Source: Granulosicoccus sp047634635 | GTDB lineage: Bacteria > Pseudomonadota > Gammaproteobacteria > Granulosicoccales > Granulosicoccaceae | Assembly (NCBI GenBank): GCA_047634635.1 | Contig: JBLIIE010000005.1 | Coordinates: 1 to 64,000 of the forward strand | DNA: 64,000 bases | Direction of reading: 5' to 3' | Shown here: positions 34,457-44,206 of the stretch, one piece after another | Position numbering within the stretch: position 1 is the first letter of the stretch | Layout of the letters: the number at the start of each line of letters is the position of its first letter | Position numbers and translations under genes: made by a program | The notes under the pieces: model-generated | The model's input: only the letters and a program-made list of their open reading frames with translations | Told to the model about the DNA's origin: nothing | Databases searched by the model: none

Positions 34457-35422
34457 TCAGCTGCCCTCAAGTTGACGAGAGTGAAAGACAAAACCTAGAA
34501 AATTCAGTAGCACTTGAGCTGCAAGGATTGCCGTGCTTCCCGAGTGGTCGTAGTCTGGGGCAACCTCGACCAGATCGATGCCAACGACCTCATGGGTCTG
34601 GGCCAGTACCTGTAACATCTCAAGAACCTCATAATAAATGAAGCCTCCGTGACTGGGTGTACCAGTACCTGGCGCTATAGATGGGCAGAACGCATCTATG
34701 TCCAGTGTTACGTAGACCCTCGCCTTGGCAGGTATTCGGGCGATCACGCCCTCAGCACCTAGGGCTCGCATCTGCCGCACTGACAGAATATCTGACCCCA
34801 TTCTACGCGCATCTTCATAACCCTCCTTGGCCGTCGACGATACGTTGCGAATTCCAACCTGAGTAAGGCCCGTCACATAGGTTTTTTCCGCCGCTCGTCG
34901 CATTGGGTTTCCATGACCGTAGCGAACGCCGTGGCGCTCATCGACGAAATCAAGATGTGCATCGATCTGAAGCACATGGATATCACCCCGACCTTCAAAC
35001 GCATTGATGCACGAAATGTTGACCGAATGATCGCCACCGATAACCACTGGAAAAGCGCCGGCATCAAGAATGGCGTTGACACCGGTTTCGATATTGGCAT
35101 GACTTGCCAGCGTATCAGTATGAATAATATCGGCATCACCCAAGTCAACGATGCGAACATCACCAGCAAGATAGGTGCAGTCATCCTCGTGATCATAGGC
35201 ACCACCGTGACCAAAACTAAAGAGTGTTGAAGCTTCGCGAACCGCGCGAGGACCGAACCGGGCGCCGGCCCGATATTGAGTACCTAAGTCGAATGGCGCA
35301 CCTAACACAGCCACATCGGCGTCAATGTTGGACCAGTCCGACACATAAGGTCGCTTACCGAAGGTGGCAATACCGACGAACGGCAGGTTCAGGCGGCCAC
35401 TTTCGTAGCTGTGATTGTTCAT
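34457..35422 (-). CDS. Ureohydrolase (agmatinase/arginase superfamily)
   Basis: 321 residues. Mn-dependent hydrolase releasing urea from a guanidino compound. All six metal ligands are present: His132 (GGDHSV), Asp154, His156 and Asp158 (DAHLDFVDE), and Asp241 and Asp243 (DIDAFCPSIAPGTGTP). The residue before Pro is Cys246 where most agmatinases have Asp. HGNPMRR supplies the usual HG motif. Substrate could be agmatine, guanidinobutyrate or another guanidine; no neighbour decides it. ATG at 35422 is preferred over an upstream TTG. Stands alone. Confidence 0.88.
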   Translation of the reverse strand: MNNHSYESGRLNLPFVGIATFGKRPYVSDWSNIDADVAVLGAPFDLGTQYRAGARFGPRAVREASTLFSFGHGGAYDHEDDCTYLAGDVRIVDLGDADIIHTDTLASHANIETGVNAILDAGAFPVVIGGDHSVNISCINAFEGRGDIHVLQIDAHLDFVDERHGVRYGHGNPMRRAAEKTYVTGLTQVGIRNVSSTAKEGYEDARRMGSDILSVRQMRALGAEGVIARIPAKARVYVTLDIDAFCPSIAPGTGTPSHGGFIYYEVLEMLQVLAQTHEVVGIDLVEVAPDYDHSGSTAILAAQVLLNFLGFVFHSRQLEGS

Positions 35423-35988
35423 TCGATTCCCTAAATATTTTTCGGTTAGATACACAAAGCGTATTGTTGGTCTAACTCCGTTCTGATACTGGTCCAGAGT
35501 AACTACGTCTGTTGCTCTTGGCGGAGTCAGTGTTCAATTCCCAACTGATGATTATAACATTGAGGCTACATTCCCTGATCAGCAATTAGTGCGTCGATAC
35601 ATCAATAGTAGTGATTAAGTGTGTGTTGGCGGCGCCAGGTCCGTGTTTATTGTTATATGGGATCGAGAAACTATCGGCAAACCTTGTATACCAGCTCAAG
35701 ATTGTTGTCGTCGCCATTTGAAAATACCAGCGTTCAGCGCTGAATGACCAGAATGAGGGCCAGTGATGCCTGATCATTTTACTTGACACGCACGTCTCAA
35801 TATTTTGCAACCAGAAAAGAGTGGCACCTGTTTGCTGTAGGCTCAGTTACCCAGAGTCATACCATACGTGCCTGGATATTGTGGGGTAGCAACTGTTTTC
35901 TTCTGCTAACACCTTCAGTAGGTTTTTTTGTCTAAATGCTATCGATCAGAATGCCTTTAGTTGGCAAGCGTTGGATGTAGGGAACCGT
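35423..35988. other. 566-bp intergenic region, nothing recognised
   Basis: Contains a minus-strand open stretch of 74 codons (35586-35810) without ribosome site or similarity I can identify. The region borders the acyltransferase remnant and is probably decayed sequence plus the ureohydrolase promoter. Confidence 0.3.
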
Positions 35989-36579
35989 ATGCCTAACAAC
36001 AGCAGACTTTTAGATACTCTACAGATAGGTCGCGTATTGGCAGCATTGTCTATTGTCCTGTTGCACTCAATCCACTTCGCCCCATCACTACTTGTGGCAG
36101 GTCGTATATGAAGAATGATGACGTGCATTTTACTGGTGCTGTTCTGGCATAGTTTGCACTACACATTCTTGGCTACCATGCCAGCAATTTTTTACAGTAC
36201 AGATAACATAGTGCTCGAATTTATTTTTGGAGTTTTGCTTGCACACTTTGGTTTATCAAGAAAAGCTGGCTTTCCTTAGATAGTGATTGGTATATTGTTG
36301 CTTCTAGTAAGTAGGAGCACCCTAATGCTCAACCTTCCTCAATGTCTTCATTGGGGAGTGCCCGCATTAAACATAGTAGCGGGACTGATGTGTCTCAATA
36401 AGCCAAGCGCTAATCAACATCCAACGATGCGCTTTTTATTGTATCTAGGTGCTGCATCCTACTCTCTAGTACTTGTTTCATTCTTTTTCACTAAAACTAT
36501 ATTTTGTCGCTCTTGGGAAAATGAGGCTGTTAGTAAAGATCCCTGCCGAAGTCGCAGTAGCAGGTGGGTGGGTTACTGA
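35989..36579 (+). pseudogene. Acyltransferase-3 (OafA/ExoZ-like) membrane protein, heavily deleted
   Basis: ATG at 35989 (AGGG 6-8 bases upstream) opens LDTLQIGRVLAALSIVLLHS, the typical N-terminal helix of acyltransferase-3 enzymes, and stops at about 36110. Then MTCILLVLFWHSLHYTFLA, STDNIVLEFIFGVLLAHFGL and, after another stop near 36279, HWGVPALNIVAGLMCL and RFLLYLGAASYSLVLVSF, matching the family's LEFLFG and LGxASYSLYL blocks. Total span is about half the normal 350 residues with at least two stops. Confidence 0.65.
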
Positions 36580-36979
36580 AAACAATTCTTGCATCAATAC
36601 TAGTTTACCGCTACTGCGAACAACCGCTGCAGAGTCTCAGTACATTATTCCTACAGCGCTGGCAGAATAGAAATAGATGCCGTCCTCTCTCGGGTCATTC
36701 GAAGACTGACTAAAAGCTGCTGACACAAAAAACAATATTCGAATTGAAATTTTTTCGGTACGGCCCTGACTACCCAGCTCTTTTAAAGTGCAACTGCAGT
36801 GCCTCAGCCCCATAAGCCAACAATGCATTTTCATGTTCTGGCACTTTCTAAATCTGCCTATCTAGAGATACAAATTATCCGTAGTGGGTTTGCTCTTAAA
36901 TCGGGTGTACACTTAATCTTTGAGTCCCGATATCCGCGCTTTGCGTGGATGATTTGATCATGATTTGCGGGGGCCACGC
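36580..36979. other. 400-bp intergenic region, nothing recognised
   Basis: AT-rich stretch between the acyltransferase remnant and the DUF6394 gene; presumably holds the promoter of the latter. A minus-strand open frame at 36637-36834 has no recognisable content. Confidence 0.3.
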
Positions 36980-37363
36980 ATGAATCTAGAACGGGTAGTC
37001 TTCGGCTTCTTCACTATCTTGGCTCTGACCTTCAACTTGGTCTTCGTCATGGGTGAGATTGACAATCCGAGTCACCACGACGTCTGGATTCTCACCATCG
37101 CAATATTCGTCAACCTGATAGCGACGGGACTCAAACTCGGTGATCGATCGCAAATCGGCGCGCTGTTGCTGGCCGCAAGCCTGGTGGCTGACCTATTGCT
37201 GATATCAGCACGCATCGTCTGGATAGTGGCTGAAAGTGACTCGGCGGCCGGACCCAGTGCGGACTCTATGACTAACATCGTGTCGCTAGCCACTGGGGCG
37301 TTAGCCACAAACGTCGTTTCGACGGTGATCCTGATCGGTGACGCACTGATGTCGCGGCGCTAA
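36980..37363 (+). CDS. DUF6394 family membrane protein
   Basis: 127 residues, four hydrophobic segments: ERVVFGFFTILALTFNLVFV, DVWILTIAIFVNLIATGLKL, IGALLLAASLVADLLLISAR and NIVSLATGALATNVVSTVIL. GEIDNPSHHDVW and KLGDRSQIGA loops match DUF6394. Function unknown. The next gene, 10 bp downstream, is a TrkA-N potassium channel, the usual neighbour, suggesting a role with that channel. ATG at 36980 is chosen over a TTG at 36965. Confidence 0.78.
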   Translation: MNLERVVFGFFTILALTFNLVFVMGEIDNPSHHDVWILTIAIFVNLIATGLKLGDRSQIGALLLAASLVADLLLISARIVWIVAESDSAAGPSADSMTNIVSLATGALATNVVSTVILIGDALMSRR

Positions 37364-37373
37364 GCGAACTCTC

Positions 37374-39094
37374 ATGACAATGACTTCAGATCTCGATCGG
37401 GTCACTATGGTGGTTCTGCGCCACATGCGCAGACCAGTGTTCGCCCTGATCATTGTCTACGCTGTCGGCATTACCGGCATGGCACTGATCCCAGGCACTG
37501 GAACCGATGGCGACCCCAAGCACATGAGTCTTTTCCACGCATTTTATTTCTTTACTTACACGGCGACGACGACTGGTTTCGGCGAGATCCCCCACGCTTT
37601 CAACGACAAGCAAAGGCTGTGGGCAATCTTCTGTTTGTACACGGGAGCAATCGCCTGGTTGTACGCAATCGGCTCGATTATCCGTTTAGTACAAAATCCG
37701 CATTCACCACAGCGGTGAATAAGCACGGCTTCGCCCGAGGTGTAAGCCGCCTGACAGATCCCTTCGTCATCATCTGCGGTTTCGGTGATACCGGCAGCCT
37801 GCTGGCCCGGGGGCTAAGCGATCACAATATCCGCGCAACGGTGCTTGATCGCGACCCCGAACGCATCAAGGCCTTTGCCGTTCGTGATTATAGGGTCAGA
37901 ATGTTCGGCTTATGCGCTCAACCAGGCGTTCCGTGACATCTGATCGACGCAGGCGTGAGACTGCCGAACTGCAAGGCCGTCGTAGCGTTGACCAACGAAG
38001 AGGACACCAATCGGCAGATCGCCATTGTGGCTAAGCTCTTGAACCCAGACGTAAAGGTCATTTCCCGCTCGACGTCTGAACGACACTCCAACCACCTGAA
38101 TTCCCTGAACGACGTGCACGTTGTCAATCCGTTCATGGTGTTCGCAGAGCTACTGGACATGGCGATTGTCGCACCGATGCTACATAACCTGAACAGTTGG
38201 CTCGTAGGGGTGCCCGGCACTCGCTTGGGACATCCATTGACGGTTCCCAGCGGGATCTGGATCTTGTGCGGTTATGGTCGAATGGGGCAGGAGTTGCATC
38301 GCCGACTCGTGTGCTACGGTATACAAGTCGTCATCATCGATCCTGAGATAAAGGAATGCGTGGCGCCCGCACGTGTCGTTCGTGGTTTCGCCGATCACAA
38401 TACCCTCAGAGAGGCCGGAGTCGAGCAGGCGGCTGGTATAGTCGCGGGTACGGATAACGATTCGGACAATCTCGGCATTCTCGTGTGCGTGCAGCATCTG
38501 AACGCGAACGCTTTCACGGTCGTTCGCCAGAATCAGCACGAAAACCAGCTCGCTTTCGATGCTGGCCAGGCTGATCTGATTCTACAATCGAGCCTTACCA
38601 CGGCCAGACGGATACTGAAGCCCCTGATCTCCCCACTGATCCAGGATATGATCGAAGATTTGCACGGCCAAGACCAACGCACCGAAGAGATTGTTCATCG
38701 CCTTCAGACTATTGTGGATGAGCAGGTGCCACACCTTTGGCGGCTCCACATAGTGCGCAAAGAAGCATTATCAGTCACAGAATTTCTTGATCAAGGCAAG
38801 CATCTTGTGCTTGGCGATCTAATACGCGACCCAGCCAATCTCGACAGAACTCTGCCCTGTGTTCCACTGGTCGTTCGACGTGGTAGTGAAATTCTCATGT
38901 TGCCAGATGACACAGAGCCAGTTATCTACGGGGATAGTATTCTCTTCTGCGGCACTGAACGCAGCGAAAAGCGATTACGCGCGACACTGAACAATCCCTA
39001 CACATTGCACTACCTGATAACCAGCGAAGTGGCACCGCGCGGTTTTGTCTTCCAATGGACTGCCCGAAGATCGACCCGAAATCTCGAGACATGA
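37374..39094 (+). pseudogene. Two-domain TrkA-N potassium channel, frameshifted and nonsense-mutated
   Basis: Frame one (37374-37718) has a two-helix pore unit with the filter TTTGFGE flanked by helices. Near 37700-37715 the reading shifts to the frame giving FARGVSRLTDPFVIICGFGD and TGSLLARGLSDHNI (first RCK/TrkA-N domain). An in-frame TGA at 37934-37936 interrupts it where the flanks (GVP / HLIDAGVRLPNCKAVVALTN) join perfectly, as from CGA to TGA. From 37955 to 39094 the frame is intact, with a second TrkA-N domain (WILCGYGRMGQELHRRL) and C-terminal segment. Two lesions make it a pseudogene unless they are sequence errors. Confidence 0.82.
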
Positions 39095-39148
39095 ATCGCT
39101 GCAATCGTTAAGCGAGCTCTCCTAGGGGTGGATGATGGCGTACCGATA

Positions 39149-41425
39149 TCACACATCTGATTTGGCAGATGCGCCTACTGATGCTAGCGCGGTCATGTTC
39201 ACGATTCGTCGTACTGTTGCTGAGGACGACAATATGTGAACAGGTTTTGCTGCGCCCAACAGTATCCCTCCTATCGTTACACCCTCGTTGATAACGCGCA
39301 ATGCGTTATAGGTAATGTTGGCAGCGTCAACATTGGGCATGACTAGCACGTTGGCATTAGAGGTCAACACGGAATCTGGAAATTCATGCTCTCGAATGGA
39401 AGTAGACAACGCCTGGTCGGCGCGCATCTCACCATCGATTTCAAGATCAGGACTCCGTAATCTGATCAATTCGAGTGCGTCACGCATCTTCTGCGCTGAA
39501 GGCACGCCTGCACTGCCAAAACCGGATTGTGATAACAGGGCAATCCGGGGCTTGATTCCAAAACGACTCACCTCCTCAGCCGCTAATAGCGTGATCTCAG
39601 CAATCTGTTCGGCATTTGGATTATCGTTGACTTGGCTATCACAGATAAATACCTGCCTACCTGTCAGCACGATCATCTGCAATTCCGCCAACGTCTGCAC
39701 ACCATGTTGCGTACCGATAACGTTGCGCACGTAATTCAAATGGTCAGCAAAATGGCCTGATGTCCCGCACAGCATTGCATCAGCGTCACCTCGTTGAATC
39801 AGCATGCAACCAATCAAAGTCGGTCGTGTACGAATCTCCTCCTTTGCCAGCTCCTGAGATACGCCACTGCGTTTACATAGCTGGTGGTACTCGCTCCAGA
39901 CCTCTCGATAGCGTGGATCATCCAGGACATTGACGCATTCATAGTTTTCACCTTCCCGAAGTCGTAATCCGTGACGCTCTATACGCGAGGCGATTATATC
40001 GGCCCTGCCAATCAGCAGCGGAATCGCTATACCTTCGTCCACCGCCACCTGAGCTGCCCGCAACACACGCTCGTCCTCGCCCTCAGCGTATATCACCCGC
40101 TTGGGTGATTGCTTAGCGGACCGAAAGACTGGCTGCATAGGCGAGCTGGACTGGTACACGAATTGGTGCAAACGCTCACGATAGGCATCCATATCTGTCA
40201 GGGGCTTTGTTGCGACACCACTCTGCATGGCAGCCAGAGCAACCGCCGGGGCGATACTGGTGATCAAACGTGGATCGAATGCACGTGGAATCAAATAGTC
40301 TTTTCCGAAAGGCGGCGTGGGTTCACCGTAAGCCTGCGCGACTATTTCTGATGTTTCGACCTGCGCCAATGCAGCTAGGGCATGAACCGCGGCAACTTTC
40401 ATGGCTTCGTTGATCTCAGTGGCACCAACATCCAGAGCACCTCGAAAAATGAATGGAAAGCATAAGGAATTATTGACCTGATTCGGATAATCAGATCGGC
40501 CTGTACCAATTAAACAATCGGGGCGAACCTCTTTGGCAAGTTCTGGACGAATTTCAGGTTCCGGGTTAGCCATAGCCAGCACTAACGGCTTGGCGGCCAT
40601 CAGCTTCAGCATATCTGCTGTAAGTACACCACCTTTGGATAAACCCAGGAAAATATCGGCATCAGCGATGGCATCTTTCAACGTACGCAGATCGGTATCA
40701 CGGGCGTAACCACGCTTGCTTTCGTCCACGTTATCGCGCCCAGAAAACACAACACCTCGAGAGTCACACAACACGACACTATCCCGCTTTAGCCCAAGGC
40801 TTATCAACAAATCAAGACAGGCAAGCGCAGCTGAACCCGCACCCGAAGCTACAAGTCTGACGCTATCAATTTTTTTCCCTACCAGTTTAAGCCCATTGAT
40901 GATGGCAGCAGCCGTGACGATTGCCGTTCCATGCTGATCATCATGAAATACCGGAATACTCATACGCTCGCGCAATACCCTCTCGATATGAAAACAATCC
41001 GGTGCTTTGATATCTTCAAGATTGATACCCCCAAAAGTCGGTTCCAGAGCTGCTACCACTTCAATGAATTTATCCGGGTCTGTTTCGGAAACTTCAATGT
41101 CGAATACATCTATACCGGCAAATTTCTTAAACAGGCAAGCTTTACCTTCCATCACCGGTTTACTAGCCAGTGCACCGATGTTGCCAAGACCCAGGACCGC
41201 TGTGCCGTTAGTAATCACTGCAACCAAGTTGGCGCGTGAAGTCAGTTCCGCTGCCTGTAGCGGATCTTCCTGGATAGCAGTACAGGCATAAGCCACTCCA
41301 GGCGAGTAGGCTAGTGACAAGTCGTGCTGAGTGGCAAGAGCCTTGGTTGGTGCGAGCGCAATTTTTCCGGGTGTCGGATTACGATGGTAATCAAGTGCAG
41401 CATCACGTAAATGTTCTTCACTCAT
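39149..41425 (-). CDS. maeB: NADP-dependent malic enzyme with C-terminal phosphotransacetylase-like domain
   Basis: 758 residues. The malic domain comes first: ALAPTKALATQHDLSLAYSP and GVA, NLVAVITNGTAVLGLGNIGA (the active-site Tyr/Lys region follows), IPVFHDDQHGTAIVTAAAII (metal Asp residues), and the nucleotide-binding VRLVASGAGSAALACL. From about residue 430 is the phosphotransacetylase-like half (RVIYAEGEDERVLRAAQVAV, MLCGTSGHFADHLNYVRNVI), regulatory rather than catalytic in MaeB. It converts malate to pyruvate with NADPH. ATG at 41425 matches family starts; the frame runs open to 41533. Confidence 0.94.
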   Translation of the reverse strand: MSEEHLRDAALDYHRNPTPGKIALAPTKALATQHDLSLAYSPGVAYACTAIQEDPLQAAELTSRANLVAVITNGTAVLGLGNIGALASKPVMEGKACLFKKFAGIDVFDIEVSETDPDKFIEVVAALEPTFGGINLEDIKAPDCFHIERVLRERMSIPVFHDDQHGTAIVTAAAIINGLKLVGKKIDSVRLVASGAGSAALACLDLLISLGLKRDSVVLCDSRGVVFSGRDNVDESKRGYARDTDLRTLKDAIADADIFLGLSKGGVLTADMLKLMAAKPLVLAMANPEPEIRPELAKEVRPDCLIGTGRSDYPNQVNNSLCFPFIFRGALDVGATEINEAMKVAAVHALAALAQVETSEIVAQAYGEPTPPFGKDYLIPRAFDPRLITSIAPAVALAAMQSGVATKPLTDMDAYRERLHQFVYQSSSPMQPVFRSAKQSPKRVIYAEGEDERVLRAAQVAVDEGIAIPLLIGRADIIASRIERHGLRLREGENYECVNVLDDPRYREVWSEYHQLCKRSGVSQELAKEEIRTRPTLIGCMLIQRGDADAMLCGTSGHFADHLNYVRNVIGTQHGVQTLAELQMIVLTGRQVFICDSQVNDNPNAEQIAEITLLAAEEVSRFGIKPRIALLSQSGFGSAGVPSAQKMRDALELIRLRSPDLEIDGEMRADQALSTSIREHEFPDSVLTSNANVLVMPNVDAANITYNALRVINEGVTIGGILLGAAKPVHILSSSATVRRIVNMTALASVGASAKSDV

Positions 41426-41682
41426 CCTACTTTTCTCAGTTGGGGACAGATTTTTGATATCCAGACAACTAGCATACTTACGCACTTCTTCGGCCACTCT
41501 AAAAGTGGTTTCAGTGGGCACTCCGCATAACATGCTCGCAAAACCACCATAAACCTACTTCTTATTGGGTGCAATAAATTACAAAAGCGACAATTCAAAT
41601 AAGAACTTGACTGCGTGGCCACAATTTCTCAGTTTGATGGGATATTTCAGGGGCGGCCAAATTGAACGGATATCAAAATGGA

Positions 41683-43182
41683 TCAGACTTTCAAAAAAGC
41701 CTGAGTCACGTCAAACTGGTCAGACCTCAATGTCCAATTTCCCTGAAATTTTGCTGCGCAATCACGCAGTGGATCATTGAAACAGCTCATCTCCATAACC
41801 AAAGCGTTTTTCATACGTGACAGCTGCTTGGACGTTTCAGCATCCAACTCCGAAGTGGTGATCAAGTTGTGCAACTCAAACGGATCAACGTTTAAATTAT
41901 ACAACTCGTCGTAGTCCCCTGGTGTGAAAATAAACTTCCAACCATTGTCAGACACCAACATGCGTTGAGAATATAGAAAACGCAAACCATGAAATTCGCC
42001 TAACAGGTATTCCCTGCCAGTTTGCGTTTCATCGCATAATTGCTCACTTAGGTCCATCGCCTGAAATGGGCTCGTAGCAACGCCCACTAGACTCAATGCA
42101 GTAGGCAGTGCGTCCATGTTCATCGCCAGTCCCGTTCGAACACCCGGTTTAAGGGATCGATGGTTGAATACCAGAGGCACACGCATGGCTTCCTCATACA
42201 GTAGCCCTTTGTCTATCAAGCCACCATGCGAGCCTGTCATGTCACCATGATCTGATGTAAATATGATTAACGTGTCCTGTACTAGCCCACTGTCATTAAG
42301 CTGTTTAATCAAGCGACCAATTTGAACATCGAGCATGGCAACATGATCACAATACAGGCCGATATATTCAATAACTTCTTCCTCTGTACGAGGATGCAGG
42401 CGATAAAAGTCGTCTCGCTCGCGTTTTATTCTGACAGGTTTATTTGTAAGGTTGTCGGTAAAATTTGTCCACTGACGAATCTTGCTTCGATCTGTTTTAC
42501 CGTAGTATTCCTTAGGCAACAAATGTGGCCCATGCGGATCCCAATATTGCACGCTGAGAAAAAACGATTGTTCGCACCCGGCTAAGTGATCTAGCTTTTG
42601 CAGTGTTCTACTTGTTAGATAATGTGCCGGGGTTGACTCTACCGGACCTTGCCAGAGCCCTGCAGACATTGTTTGCTGCTGCTCGTTGAAGTAAAGCGTT
42701 GGCTTTATTTCATAGGCGTAGCCTGCATCCTTGAGGTACTCCAAATAATCCTCGGAAGCAGTCACATGACCATACCCGGGCAAATCCAATCCTTCAAAAC
42801 CGAAAGCTAGTGGCCCCTTCTCAACCCCAACGTGCCATTTGCCCATGTGCAAGCATCGATAGTTCTCACGCAGCAAATCTTGATGAAGCAAGGCATCTGG
42901 TGTCGGCAACTCTTTGGCCAATGCATGATACATATCACAATTGGTGCCCATGCCATGCTTGAATGCATAATCGCCTGTGTACATAGACGCGCGAGCCGGC
43001 GTACATAATGGGCATGACGTATAGGCTCGGGAAAAAGACACACCGCTTGATATTAGATAATCAATATTAGGTGTGTGAACATCGACCGTCTTGTATGGTC
43101 CGATCACATCATATCTAAGCTGATCAACTCCAATAAACAGTATGTTTTTGGGACTATCCACGTCAGTGAGATTCAATATCAC
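41683..43182 (-). CDS. Type I sulfatase in the sialic-acid locus (sulfatase 1)
   Basis: 499 residues, alkaline-phosphatase superfamily. NILFIGVDQLRYDVIGP holds the first metal Asp. The formylglycine motif is Cys60-Thr-Pro-Ala-Arg64 (SCPLCTPARASMYTG), and FTSDHGDMTGSHGG gives the second metal pair. No signal peptide, so it should act in the cytoplasm after uptake. It needs Cys to formylglycine maturation, whose enzyme is not in the window. GTG at 43182 overlaps the ATPase gene by 20 bp, making it the last gene of the ABC operon. The link to imported sulfated sugar is inferred. Confidence 0.88.
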   Translation of the reverse strand: MILNLTDVDSPKNILFIGVDQLRYDVIGPYKTVDVHTPNIDYLISSGVSFSRAYTSCPLCTPARASMYTGDYAFKHGMGTNCDMYHALAKELPTPDALLHQDLLRENYRCLHMGKWHVGVEKGPLAFGFEGLDLPGYGHVTASEDYLEYLKDAGYAYEIKPTLYFNEQQQTMSAGLWQGPVESTPAHYLTSRTLQKLDHLAGCEQSFFLSVQYWDPHGPHLLPKEYYGKTDRSKIRQWTNFTDNLTNKPVRIKRERDDFYRLHPRTEEEVIEYIGLYCDHVAMLDVQIGRLIKQLNDSGLVQDTLIIFTSDHGDMTGSHGGLIDKGLLYEEAMRVPLVFNHRSLKPGVRTGLAMNMDALPTALSLVGVATSPFQAMDLSEQLCDETQTGREYLLGEFHGLRFLYSQRMLVSDNGWKFIFTPGDYDELYNLNVDPFELHNLITTSELDAETSKQLSRMKNALVMEMSCFNDPLRDCAAKFQGNWTLRSDQFDVTQAFLKV

Positions 43183-44206
43183 GCTTTATCAAATGGCAGG
43201 AGGCAAAATGGTCTTGTCCTTTAATATTGTATCTTCTCAACAGTGGGATTTCATGTTTGCAACGCTCTGTCGCCACTGGACATCGAGGATGAAACGTGCA
43301 CCCTGACGGCGGATTAACCGGGCTTGGCACATCACCCTGAAGAACAATTCGATCTGATTTTTTATCCAAGTCAGCAACAGGAATAGCTGACAGCAGGGCC
43401 TGTGTATAGGGATGCAAGGTATTGTTATATAGTGATTGTGCATCAGCTAGTTCTACAATTTGACCCAGATACATCACTGCGATGCGATCACAGATATATT
43501 CACTGACGCTTAAATCATGGGTTATGAACAAATAGGTTAAATTTCGCTGCTCCTTCAAATCCATCAAAAGTTGTAGCACCTGAGCCTGGATGGAGACGTC
43601 CAATGCGCTCACTGCTTCATCACACACAATAAGCTCAGGGCTGACAGACAAGGCCCTAGCTATGCCTATTCGCTGCCGCTGTCCCCCCGAAAATTCGTTC
43701 GGGTAACGATCCATGTATTCACGACGCAGATTGACTGACTCTAGAATGTCACCAATAATCTTCCTACGATCACCACGCCGTTTAACTCCACACTGTTTAA
43801 GCGGATCTTCCAGAGATCCGAAGATGGTGAATGCCGGGTTTAGTGAGGAGTGAGGATCCTGGAAAACAATTTGCAGTTTTTGCCGATACGGCGCTAGCTC
43901 AGTCGCTGACAACCCATTTAGTGCAATTGATGTAGGAGGATCGTTTGTGCCTGTCGTATCCGTTTCACTGTGATAGTAGATTTGCCCAGATGTTGGCCTC
44001 ACCAATTGCAATATTGACTTGCCAAGTGTTGTTTTACCACAACCACTTTCACCAACCAAACCCAGCACTTCACCTCGATAAATTTCTAGATTCACGCCAT
44101 CGACGGCTTTTACCTGCCCAACGGTCCGCTTGAATATTCCCGCTCGAACCGGAAAATGTGTTTTTAGATCACGAATAGTCAGAATAGGCTCGCCACGATC
44201 AGTCAT
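43163..44206 (-). CDS. Dpp/Opp-type ABC transporter ATP-binding protein F
   Basis: 347 residues. Walker A GESGCGKTT, Q-loop IVFQDPHSSLNPAFTIF, signature FSGGQRQRIGIARAL, Walker B LIVCDEAVSALDVSIQ, H-loop LFITHDLSV. The C-terminal oligopeptide-family extension carries the CTFHPRCPVATERCKHEIP iron-sulfur-like Cys motif found in DppD/F proteins. ATG at 44206 overlaps the preceding stop (TAATG). It pairs with the D-type ATPase to drive the permeases. H. ducreyi SatABCD, a known sialic acid importer, belongs to the same Dpp superfamily. Confidence 0.93.
   Translation of the reverse strand: MTDRGEPILTIRDLKTHFPVRAGIFKRTVGQVKAVDGVNLEIYRGEVLGLVGESGCGKTTLGKSILQLVRPTSGQIYYHSETDTTGTNDPPTSIALNGLSATELAPYRQKLQIVFQDPHSSLNPAFTIFGSLEDPLKQCGVKRRGDRRKIIGDILESVNLRREYMDRYPNEFSGGQRQRIGIARALSVSPELIVCDEAVSALDVSIQAQVLQLLMDLKEQRNLTYLFITHDLSVSEYICDRIAVMYLGQIVELADAQSLYNNTLHPYTQALLSAIPVADLDKKSDRIVLQGDVPSPVNPPSGCTFHPRCPVATERCKHEIPLLRRYNIKGQDHFASCHLIKRDIESH

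Noticed and set aside
35586..35810. 74-codon minus-strand open frame
   Set aside because: No ribosome binding site, no recognisable family, in a decayed region.
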